The notes beneath the pieces are model-generated. The model worked only from the letters and a program-made list of their open reading frames with translations. It was not told the DNA's origin and made no database searches. Below, piece by piece: positions 1 to 12,588 of a stretch of DNA of 64,000 bases. The stretch is from NCBI RefSeq assembly GCF_905147045.1, contig NC_065903.1, positions 1,240,001-1,304,000 of the forward strand. Direction: 5' to 3'. Position 1 is the stretch's first letter. Every line of letters begins with the position of its first letter. The stretch comes from Nymphalis io. Taxonomy: Eukaryota > Arthropoda > Insecta > Lepidoptera > Nymphalidae. The translations under genes were made by a program, and so were the position numbers.

Positions 1-54
1 GGATGTTAAGAAATGCTGCGCCACGTGCGCCGGTAGGATATTTTCTAACAAAAT
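1..54 (-). CDS. Ac76E: Adenylyl cyclase exon: start of C2a, cut by window edge
   Basis: At least 54 nt, phase 0 in, after the acceptor TTCGTTTCAG. It encodes ILLENILPAHVAQHFLTS, the highly conserved start of the second catalytic domain C2a. Continues beyond position 1. Confidence 0.93.
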   Translation of the reverse strand, partial: MLLENILPAHVAQHFLTS

Positions 55-1399
55 CTGAAACGAAAAAGTTACATTTATCATCTAGGTGTGGCTGGGTGTT
101 AATCTTATATTAAGTTGAATATAAATTATTGATTACCATAAATATGTAACTTTAATTTCATAGATATTGTAATTGAAAATCAAAAAAATATTTTTTTTTT
201 TACAAATCATTCACATTGTTTTTTTTTTTATATTTTTAAGATAGTTGATACGTTTTTATATCGTTTTTAAAGAGATAAATGTTGAGATATTAAATCGGAT
301 TGTAATATGATTTGATTATTAACTCGTACTATGTTGTATATCTCCAACCATGAATGTAGGTACCGGATAAGCGTTCACATTGCCAACCTGCAGCAATATA
401 TCAATTATAATAAAATGAAACCTTATTGATTCCTCTCATCGTTTCAACTTCCTCCTGTTCGAACTTCAGCTTGTCCTTCCATAGAAAATCAGTTCTGGAT
501 GTAAACTCAATCTGCCTATCTAGGATATGTAGCAATGCAGCTAGGAACACTAGAATGAGGCCAGCTTTAGCAGCGTATGGAAGCGTCGAAAATCTATAAC
601 GATATAACATAAAAAGTTTTTTCTATTCTGTAAGAACTCATATATCTATTTATAAGCACGATACGTTATTTAAATGCGCATACCCTTAAAATGATATATA
701 TTTTAAGCAATATCGCAATTTCTGACATTACACGATCATCTTGTTAGTTTCAAGTTAGTTTTCACAAAATAATAGTAACAGTAACAGCCAGTTAATGTCC
801 CACTGCTGGAGAAGTTTTTGGAGCTTACTCATGCAGGTTTCCTTGCGATGTTTTCCTTCACTTTCAAGCACGAGATGAATTATAAATACGAATTGCACGT
901 GAAAATTTATTGGTGCTTGTCCGAATTTGAACACACGATCATCGGTTAAGATGCACGCGTTCTATCCACTAGGCCATCTCGGTTATGGTTCACAGAATAA
1001 CTCAACTAATACTATTAATTATTCGACGTCACTTAAGAGTCAATACAATGAAGTTTATGAGACAAACTATTTTAATATCATACTACTAAACTTCATAAGT
1101 ACATTTTGACGGTCCGGTTGGCGTGGTTGGTACATACTTGCTTTCACGCCGATGGTTGTGGTACAGACATTTGTGTGCATGAACATGTCTGTTTGTCCTG
1201 AGTCTGGGTGTAACTATCTATATAAGTATGTATTTACAACAGAAAAGTAGTATATGTAGTATATCAGTTGTCTGGTTTCCATAGTACAAGCTCTGTATAA
1301 GCTTAATTTGGGATCATATGGCCGTGTGTGAATCCCAGGATATTTACATTTTCATTTTATGAGAACACACTCACATAAAATAAAATGAAAATAAGTATT

Positions 1400-1482
<83 letters not shown>

Positions 1483-4400
1483 CGAGATGGCGTGAGAGTG
1501 GTAAGAACGCGTGAATCTTAACCGATGATCGTGGGTTCAAACCCGGGCAAGCACCACTGAATTTTCATGTGCTTAATTTGTGATTATAATTCATCTCGTG
1601 CTTTACGGTGAAGGAAAACATCGTGAGGAAACCTGCATGTGTCTAATTTCACTGAAGTTCTGCCACATGCGAATTCTACCAACCCGCATTGGAGCAGCGT
1701 GGTGGAATAAGCTCCAAACCTTCTCCTCAAAAAGAGGAGAGGAGGCCTTTAGCCCAGCAGTGGGACATTCACAGGCTGTTACGGAAGTATTTGATTAAAA
1801 TGAAACGTTCTTAAATAAGCAATAGGACTTGGAATGAGCTACTACGATCACACTAACAAAAAAATCAACGATATCGTAAACTCACTCTGTATTTGCATCC
1901 TGTTTCTGGTACTGACTAAATAGCTCCGCTACTGCGAACAACGAGATGTGTCCCAACAATGTCAGGACCATCAGGACAAGTTTCAAAACGAAACCAACTC
2001 TAAGGAATACCGATATCGAAGCTAGCGTCAGCACTGAACTGTAGAGATAGCTCTGAAAAATAGGACTTCACGATATTATATCAAAGATTTCATTAAAAAA
2101 TTAAAGGGATTTAATGTCTCCGTAAACAAATTTCGGATGAGCTTAATATGAAAAAACAACCATGCGTGGAATATATTATAGTGTAACCATCATATGTGTG
2201 TACTGTCTAGTCCTCATAGTTCTATGAGATGGCAATTTAACATAACCAGGGAGATAGATCAGGGTCAGGATTTAATAAAAAAAAGTAATACTTCCGCTCC
2301 TAACTCAAGGCAATTATTTACCAGTTCCACGTGGGTTTCAGGCCTAGAGACCTAGGAGTCTGCAGCGTTATAAACAATTAGTTGTGTAATAAAATGGGCT
2401 GTCTTATAGGTAATTAAGTAATATTCTTCAGACAAAGATATATTTCAACACTGAATTCATATAGCACTGTCTAACAAAACATAAATAAAACCTCATACAT
2501 ATATCTACAAACAAAAACTAAAATGATAATTAATTCGAATAATATATAAAAATACATAAACATTTTCTAAAGCTTCAAAATAATTATTATCACGTGCTGA
2601 TTTATTTGTTTGTTTAGTGATTTTCTCTAATGACACACAATTTTTGGCGGGCCGGTTGGCGTGGTTAGTAGACTTGCCCATTACGCCGAAGGTTGTGGGT
2701 TCGATTCCCACCGAGGACAGACATTTGTGTGCAAGAACATATCTGTTTTTCCTGAGTCTGGGTGTAATTATATATATATATATAAGTATGTATTTACAAA
2801 AGAAAAGTAGTATATGTAGTATATCAGTTGTCTGGTGTCCATAGTACACTGCTTAGTTTGGGACCAGATGACCGTGTGGAAACAAAAGAAAAAGAATTTA
2901 TTATATATTAAAGATATAAATAATATATAATAACATATATACTAACAGGAGCCGAATCAATATCGATGTCAAATTGCAATTCGGTGAGAACAGTTTCATT
3001 CCAAGTAGCGTTTACAATTTTACTTTCAAACGGAAATTCTTGAATAATGTACGTTTGGAACTGAAATTAAAAAAAATACAATTAATTTTTTTTTGTATTT
3101 ATTGAAGTCTTGATTGAGTTATAGATTGCGAATAAGTGATACAAAAGAAAAATAATGTCATGAAAAATGCAATTTTTAAAGATACGTACAAACAGGCACG
3201 CTTATCGATTAAAAGTAATTCTTACCAGACAAACTAAGGGTAGAGGAGAAATAATAACAATCAAAAAGGCCGTCCACTACGCCAATAGTTTAACCTATAT
3301 AATAAAAATATTTATATATAAAAAACATATGTATATATTAAAGAAAATTACCAGATTTATAACAGCGCAAAAACTGATGAGGACCACGGATATGACAAAC
3401 ATAGTGAGTCTGATGTAACAACTGCTAGCGACCACCTGAAAAAAGTGAACATATGTAATTGAGTACTGTCACAAAAATTAAGAAATCAATAAAGCACGAA
3501 AATCTATAGAAACATTTGTTTGTAAGAGCAATCTTTTGACAAATTCTTAGTAATTATAAGCCGTTATTATCTGTACTGAGTACACACAATATACAAAAGC
3601 TATCAAAATCAATCATAATTTACTAACGTTAACTGCCCAGTTAACATTAAAACAGGCTTTCGTTATTCTTAATAACGATGATATTGATTGAGATTAACCA
3701 AGTATGCAGTCGACATTATAGTGCACAGCTGTGTGCTCAAATGGCTCAAGCTCAATTATGTTTTCTCACTCTTATAATCCAATGGGATAGCATTAAAGAC
3801 GAATGGAGAAATTTCAGGAGAAGGACCAACTTTTTTACATACTTTTTCTGGTAATGTAAACACTGCAAAATTTTCAATCACCAGGCAATCAAGTTTTCGT
3901 CGGGATTTACAGCCTTATACATGACAGATGTGATAATATTATGTGTATATATAAAATAGATAGGTAGACTCTGGCTTGTAGGCTATCTGATGGTAAATGA
4001 TCAGTGATCACCACCCTTTACAGACATTGGCACTGTAAGAAATATTAACCATTCTTAAATATAAAGTTTGCAGCTTGTTGAAAAATAAGATGTTATGTCA
4101 TATGTCCCATGTGTCTGTAATTACATTGGCTCACTCATGCTGTTTAGCGGTAGAATATGTGATGAGTAGGTGGTACTTACCCAGAGAAGCTGTAGGAGCT
4201 ATATAAACAAAGCCTTACCACCATGTAAATATTATTGTATCATCACTTACTTGTCCAGGCTTAGTGCAGTTGTCCACATATAATTCATCAGGCACGTCGG
4301 AAAGCAAGAGTCCAGCGCGACCGTCTGACCACGATAAGTACACGAACACCAGCAGAGTGATTAACGTCGGACCAAATGATGCGTAAATTATTACGCTTCT

Positions 4401-7400
4401 GCAAGTGATAACAATATTCATTGTTATATTATTTGCAACGCGTGAAATTATTAACTTAAGATCTCCTTTAAATTCGAATCTTGCTTATCACCAGAACGCG
4501 ATCGTAAAATGTCAGAAAGTTATATATGAAATTGATTATATTAGTAATAATAACATTTAAAAGTTACACGTTTCGAAATTCCACGTGGGAGAAACGAAGC
4601 GACTTTTTACAGAATAGTATTAATCAGACATGTATTGTATATTATGTATATATAAGGTAAATTCAATAAAATAAAGAAACATTAAAAAATATCAATTATA
4701 TATTATATGTATGTAGATAATTTATGGTATAAACATACGCTCTTCTTCATCTAAATATTGGGTATTTAAACCTATCAATTTCCAATTCTTAATTAGATTA
4801 AAAAGAGCGCAATCTTATTATAAAAATGGAATATGTTTTAGCAAACACATATACTTACTTAGGAACCGTTAGTAATTGTATGCACGCTAATAACATAAAC
4901 AGCCCAGCAGCACACGCTACGTAATACTTGAACTGCGCATCAGACTGATTCCTGTACTGTCTCTCTTGTTCTCTATTCTTAAAACCAAGCGTAATCCGTC
5001 GGAGACCCTCAGAGTTATTACTGAAATTAGGAATTAATTTATAAATAGTAATAAACTATATTTATTTCGAATGAGCCAAGATGGCTCAGTGGTGAAATTA
5101 AGTACACACGTGAATTTTAAAAGATAATTGCGGGTTCAAACCTAGGCAATAACCACTGTTGCACCACCAAACTTCATTTCCTTATTTTGTGTTTAAAAAT
5201 CGTAAGGAATATCGTTAAGGAAAACTTGGTGAAGAAAGCTATATGTGTTGGATGAAAATCTACAACATGTGTATCCACGAACCCGTATTTGAACAGTGTG
5301 GTGGAATAAGCTCTAAACATTCTCCTCAAAAGGAGAGGAGGACTTAGCTCAACAGTGGGACATTTAGGCTGTTGCTTTAGCTTTCATATATTTTCTAATA
5401 ATATATAAATGTATGCATGTTATTAATTAGTAAATGTTTTGAAATTGTTTTCTTTGCGTAATAAAGGATCAATCAAATTACCTGCAATCGCAGCATGTTC
5501 TTTGTGGAAGTAAATGTTGCTCGATCATTGCCAAGCTCTGCAATGAAAAATAAAAAGCACATTATTTTTGGGCGATAGTATAGATAGCACCAACTTATGA
5601 ATAGTCTCCATGAAAAAATAATAAGCAATATCATCACTTACAGAAATTCCAATGTTTTTAGCCAAAGTGGAGTCTGTTATATTAGCAAATGGTTTGTCAG
5701 CACCCCAACACTCCACGTATTTAGTCATCTTGCTCGATGGACGAGATCTTGTTGGCACTCCAGGAGTCGCTAAAATTACATAATTATTAAAAACTAGACT
5801 AACTGCCGCACCACACGCACATTTTATATAGATTTTACATGTCAAAAATAATAGACACAAAAGTTATCAATTACCTCTCACTTTAATAATTTGTTTTAGA
5901 TTTTGATATATATATATTGGTTTGCCCGAGATGGCCCAGTGGTAAGAACGCGTGAATCTTAGCCGATGATCGTAGGTTCAAACCTGGGCAAGCACCACTG
6001 ATTTTCATGTGCTTAATTTGTTATTATAATTCATCTCATGCTTGACTGTGAAGGAAAACATCGTGAGGAAACCTGCATGTGTCGAATTTCACTGAAATTC
6101 TGCCACAAGTGTATTCCACCTCCTCCTCAAAAAGGGAGAGGAGGCTTTAGTTCAGCAATGGGTTATTCACAGCCTGTTTTTTGTAGATTTTGGTAACTCT
6201 TCAAATATAAATGGTATATGGTATTTTAGTATAAATATTACATAATCTTCATAATTCGAAGGAAACATATGACAAATTAATATTAAAAAATATATGGACA
6301 AGGGTACATCTCTAAAATTCAATGCATGGTAAATACATGCATCACAGTAGGATTTGGATACATATGTGTTATAAGAGACCTTATCACTGATAACCAAATA
6401 TAAAACACGAGTATATAAACAATCCCTTTTATATATTATGATGAATGGGAAATATCAATGGGTTGCAATACTATATCTGTTCTAATCTCATTCACAAATC
6501 ACTCGAATTTAATGATAGTGCTCACATGCTTATGTGGGGGGGGAGTATTAAATTGCGACTAACTTAGGGACTCCACAGACATAGTACTTAACATCCGAAG
6601 AAAAAAAGGCTGTGAAGTATCTCTTGGCACGGATGATGAATCTGTATCGAAGTCTGAAGAAACAAATCAAGCACATTTAAGATTATATCTTTAAATTATA
6701 AAAGAGTTATATTGAAGACCAGTTTTAAAATATTGTTCTAACATTACTTATAATTTAAGCATTATACCAATATATAACCGGTTCAATGCTTGTTCAACCG
6801 CTTAATATAATATTTCAGTAAAAAATTACCACTGCCAATTTCAGTGAACTCCTGAAGTTTGAAAATGTGAACATGAATTAACAAAATATAACAACGATTT
6901 ATAATTACCTGTTCCCATTATCGGGCTAATAGCTCCAATGATAGAACCGCTTCTACTTTTCGGCTTGGCCACAACAGCTCCATTTCCGAGTGTTTCACCA
7001 GGACTGGTAGCATTATTGTTATCGAATGCTACTGTTTTAGGTCCGTCTATTTTAACTGATGATCTTCTGCTAATGTCTGAAATGTTTATTTTATTTCCAT
7101 TATTGATAATTAATTTATTAAAAAAATAGTTGGTAGGAATCACAATTGTAGTTTAGTTTGGGATATAATTATACTTAAATTATTATTTGTATGATTTGTA
7201 TTTATAGAATACAAATATATAAATTCAAACTATCGTATATATTTAAACTACAAGAATATTTCAAATGACTAAAATATTTTGGTGACATTTAGCTAACGAT
7301 GAAACCCAAAGGCAGATAAAAAACTCTTCAATTGGTAAGCCCTCCTCGAATTTGTGTCCATTTGATCTTTGTTGTTAGCAGTATACAAAACTACAATCAA

Positions 7401-10400
7401 AACAAGATACAAAAACAGCATAATTATTAGAATAATCTTTTTACCTCCAGGATTTCGTAACGACTCGACCCTTGTCACTTTGTGAGTTTCTTGTTCAATG
7501 AAGCTGTGCTGTGAAGGACATGGACTGATGTTCTCTTTTGGCTTAGTAGGAGACACGTCCTGGCATATTGAAGACACGATACTCGCCTTACGGTCCACGG
7601 TACACACTGACAGACGTCCATTCTCAGATATACCTGATTTCTGAAATATTTTTTGGGAAATAATTCAATGAATTTCGAAATGGAATTTGGGTTTAAATGT
7701 CAGATAAAACTCTGCTACTTTTGTATCCATTAACCCGTATTGTTAAATCTTGGAAAAATGGGAACCAAATCTCCAGCCGACAGAGGATGGTTACTTATTT
7801 ATTATTAACGATTACTTGTTTTATTATTTGAAGAAAATTAGACCTGAACTTCCTTTTATATATTGGGTTATGAGAATGAGGAGATAAAAAAGAAAACTTT
7901 TGTTCTAAGATATTAGATGTATATATTATATAATGGGATACGTTTCAACAAAGATCTGAAAACGCGTACAATATAATATGATGCCCTATAGTCAGAACAG
8001 AATCGTAATAAATTTAATTTCAAACAACAATTGCACCATATTATAATTTATACAAAAAATGTAACTATTATTTTTAAAATCAATTATTTAACATATCCGC
8101 ATTTATACTTCACATATAACCAAAACGCAGTGTAAATAGGCGTAAGTACATATAAAGCTATTTCCACTCTATATCAATCGTAATTTGCTTTGCATTCGTT
8201 GATTACTGTCCACTAGCATTATGGCAAAGTTTTATTCAATTGAGCTACTTGCTACCCAAGTAGGCACAAATATAATAAAGATTTATATTAAAGGAAATGA
8301 CATTTGTATCGTTTCAAGCAATCCATAAAACTAAAAAAGAAATAAGAGCTACATATAGGGCAGAATAATTTCAACTAATACATGCAGGCTTCCTCATCTT
8401 TCATCAACTTGATTATAAACATAAAAGTACAAAAAAAGATATAATAATAATAATGTCCTGGGACATTTTACACACACGGCTATCTGATCCCAAATTAAGC
8501 TTGTACAAAGCTTGTGCTATGGAAACCAGACAACTGATATACTACATATACTACTTTTCTGTTGTAAATACATACTTATATAGATAATTATACCCAGACT
8601 CAGGACAAACGGACATATTCATGCACACAAATATCTGTCCTGGGTGGAAATCGAACCCACAATCTTCGGCGTGAAAGGCAAGCATCCACTAACCACGCCA
8701 ACCGGCTCGTCAACACAAGGTAGGACATGTCTATTTAAGGTGAGAAATGGGAGGGAGCTTTGTGTTAATTTACTCTTACGATTTCAAGTCGAACAGCTAG
8801 TCTATATAAATTATGTTGTTTTAAAGCCATAACTTAGGTTAATATAATAAAACAGAATAAGTTAATATAATAAAAAATAAGTTCAAAAGAAAGACAAAAA
8901 GGCTCTTTTAAAAAGTTATTCAGTCTCCGTGTCAAAAAACTTGAACGAATCTTTCATTATTATCCTTGATAAAAAATATTAGCGTTTTATAAGTAGCTTA
9001 ATTTCATTATTCCTTTATATTTTATCTAAAAATAGTCGCTTTAATTATTATGTATTTATGTGTATTAATATGTAATGTTCTATATATACATGAACTACTA
9101 CACTAGGTTAGGAATAACTACAGGCCCAAGGGACATAACAACTTCGTTCCCAAGGTTGGTTATTTGTTTCTGAGAATTCTGAGAATGGTTAATGTTTCTT
9201 ACATCGCCAATATCCATGGGTGGTGGTGACCACTTAACATCAGGCAGGCCCATTTGCCCATCCCTATACATAAAACCGAGCTATAAAAAAAACATAACTG
9301 TTATTATACATTATGTATATTTGTAAATATTTATAAATACTGTTATTCATTGTAAATTAGCAACCTAAGGATGCCTGGAAGGAATAGCTATTAAGCAATA
9401 CGGCAACCTTATAATACAAACAATTGTGGACTTCTGTATTTTTTTTTTATGTGTGTGATGTACAATGAACTCCATTAGTACAATTTTAATTACATAAATC
9501 TGCATACAATTTATCAAGCCGTTAACTCTAATTTTACTATAATTTTAAATTATTTAAAAGATTCTTCAATTACTTCAACTATCATAAAGAAAACCTTTGA
9601 ATAATTTTAATAGTGACTATTTCTGAGTATAATTACTTTAGAAATAATTTCAATGCCATTGTCTGACCAGTGAGCCTTTGAAGAACTTGAGTAACTGACA
9701 TACGAATGTCACTCGTAAAATATTGAAAACCGATTGTTATATTATGCTATTTAGATGCTAATAGTATATTATTTAAATATAATAATTATTATATTTCACA
9801 CTGCGGTGAGTTTCGAGTTTGTTCTTACAGAATAAATCAAACATTTTTAAATTTAATTATTCCGATCATAAGGACTGGCTTAACAATAAACTGATTACAA
9901 AATAAATTCTTTGATACCGTTCATAATATAGTAGTAAGTAGTAACAGCCTGTTAATGTCCCACTGCTGGGCTAAGGCCTCCTCTCCCTTTTGAGGAGAAG
10001 GTTTGGAGCTTATTCCACCACGCTGCTCCAAAGCGGGTTGGTAGAATACACATGTGGCATAATTTCAATCAAATTAGACACATGCAGGTTTCCTCACGAT
10101 GTTTTCCTTCACCGTCAAGCACGAGATGAATTATAATCACAAATTAAGCACATGAAAATTCAGTGGTGCTTGCCCGGGTTTGAACCCACGATCATCGGTT
10201 AAGATTCACGTGTTCTAACCACTAGGCCATCTCGTTCATAATATATATTTTTTTAATTTATCAATTTCTATTTTAAAGACGCATTTATCTAAGCCAACTA
10301 AAACGAACAAAATATTTTATTGAAGATTATATTGTCAGCATTATGTGTAGATGATATAAAAAATATACATGATCTACAAAATTTGCTCTTATAAGCTCGT

Positions 10401-12514
10401 AATTTTTTTTAGGAAACTATTGACTTAAAAAGTATATTAATCCTATCTTGGATGCATTGCCAAGCTAAGGTTTCAAACAAATTTCTATACATTTATAGAT
10501 AATAATTGCTCCGTGACTGTCAGGCAGATAAATTTATAAATAAGTAACAACCAGTCAATGTCCCATTGCTGGGCTTATGACTCCTCTATTTTTTGAGGAG
10601 AAGGTTTGGATCTTATTTCACGCTGCTCCAATTAGGATTGGTGGAATGCACGTGTGGCAGAATTTCAGTGGAATTTGATACATGCAGGTTTGATACATGC
10701 AGTGGTGCTTACCTGAGTTGAACCCGCGATCATCGATTAAGATTTACGAGTTATAACCACTGGGCCATCTCAGCTTTTATACATAATGATATATTAATTT
10801 TAAACTGATTAATTATGTAACTATTGATTGATTCCTATGAGTATCTTAATGGTAGGCTAGAAGAGATATGGAATATTCACATCTGTCCACTTTCATTTCC
10901 TTATTAAATATTAAGATCACACAAGCAGTAAACCTTAAATATTTTTTTTTATAAAATATGTAGGCAAGCAGGCCAATGGGCTACCTGATAGTATGTGAAC
11001 ATTTGTGTACACTAGACTTACAACGACGACAGTAATAATAAGCCTTTATGTATTCACCCATGGGAATGACAATTATTACCGTATTCCCCATACCGTGATT
11101 CGTATCAGAAATGTTATCTATATGCAATAATATTATTTAGATTGGATTCCAATACACAGCTTCTGATGTTTGAATTTGATAAAACTTGAAATATACTATG
11201 TACTAAATAAATACTAGTTATAAATTTACTATATTAACTATTTTATGTTTAAATATTTACTTATGTACAATATTGAAAAAACCAACCAGTTAGGTATGTT
11301 AAACCGTAAAATATATATTTTAGATGGATAAAATTTTTTCTTACATTTACACGTTTTCAAAATATGAAGCCAGTCACGATTCAGTTTTACAAGTTTTTAA
11401 TTTTATTTGATCTGTTGGTATGGGTGAGTCTTTTTTTTTATAGAATAGGAAGGCGGACGAGCATATGGGCCACCTGATGGTAAGTGGTCACCAAACGCCC
11501 TTAGACATTGGCATTGTAAGAAATGTCAACCATCGCTTACATAGCCAATGCGCCACCAACCTTTGGAACTTAGATTTTATGTCCCTTGTGCCTGTAATTA
11601 CTGGCTCACTCATCCTTCAAACCGGAACACAACAATAACAAGTACTGCTGTTTTGCGGTAGAATATCTGATGCGTGGGTGGTACCTACCCAGACGAGCTT
11701 GCACAAAGCTCTACCACCAGTAAAACATATGTAATTTATCGATTTATTATAATATAAGTTTAAATATTATTGTTACGCAAACTTAAGACAACACGTTGAT
11801 CAATCATTCAATGTCATAACCTTACTACTCACTAAAAATGTTTGTTCTCTACCATCAATCATACTGAATACTCGTGTAGTTTCGATCGAACAATAAAAAA
11901 GCAAATAAATTGTACACTTACGTATAATTTTTCAACAAATACAATACGTACAAACGAATGGAACGAATTTAAAAAAAAACATTTAATAAAAATTCAACTG
12001 AATTCATTTATTTGTATATTTATAAATGTTCACAATTATTTCAAATAAAAATTAAATCGTAAATATAAATATATTATTTGTATTACTGATATTGTCATAA
12101 GCCACCAACGCTTAAGGCGTTTAGATTATATGTAGGATGTCTCATTGTTTGTGTTTCCAAAGAGTATCATAAAAATTGGAAAAAATAATTATATCTGTGA
12201 TAAATTAGCACTGGCAGCATACATATCGTAGCTGTGACTGGCTACTTCAGTTTATTTACTATTACGCTTTTAGGCGGGTAATTGGTAACCGTCAGTGTGA
12301 TACATCGATATGATCTGTAAATGATTTTTATCTCAGCTAATTTGAATTGATCCTTTTATGTCTTGACAAAATGTCGTGAAATTCGTATTATGATTAATTA
12401 CTTATTTTAATTGATATTTCACTTCTGTCCTAAAAATACATATAATTGTAACTTGTACATATATGTGTTACCTGTTATATGAATCCATACTTGGTATAGA
12501 TCTCATATAAATAG

Positions 12515-12588
<74 letters not shown>

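Noticed and set aside
6818..6839. 22-nt mini-exon GAGTTCACTGAAATTGGCAG.. between an AG and a GT in the C1b intron
   Set aside because: In the required phase it introduces TGA; the adjacent exon 6564-6653 fits phase perfectly without it.
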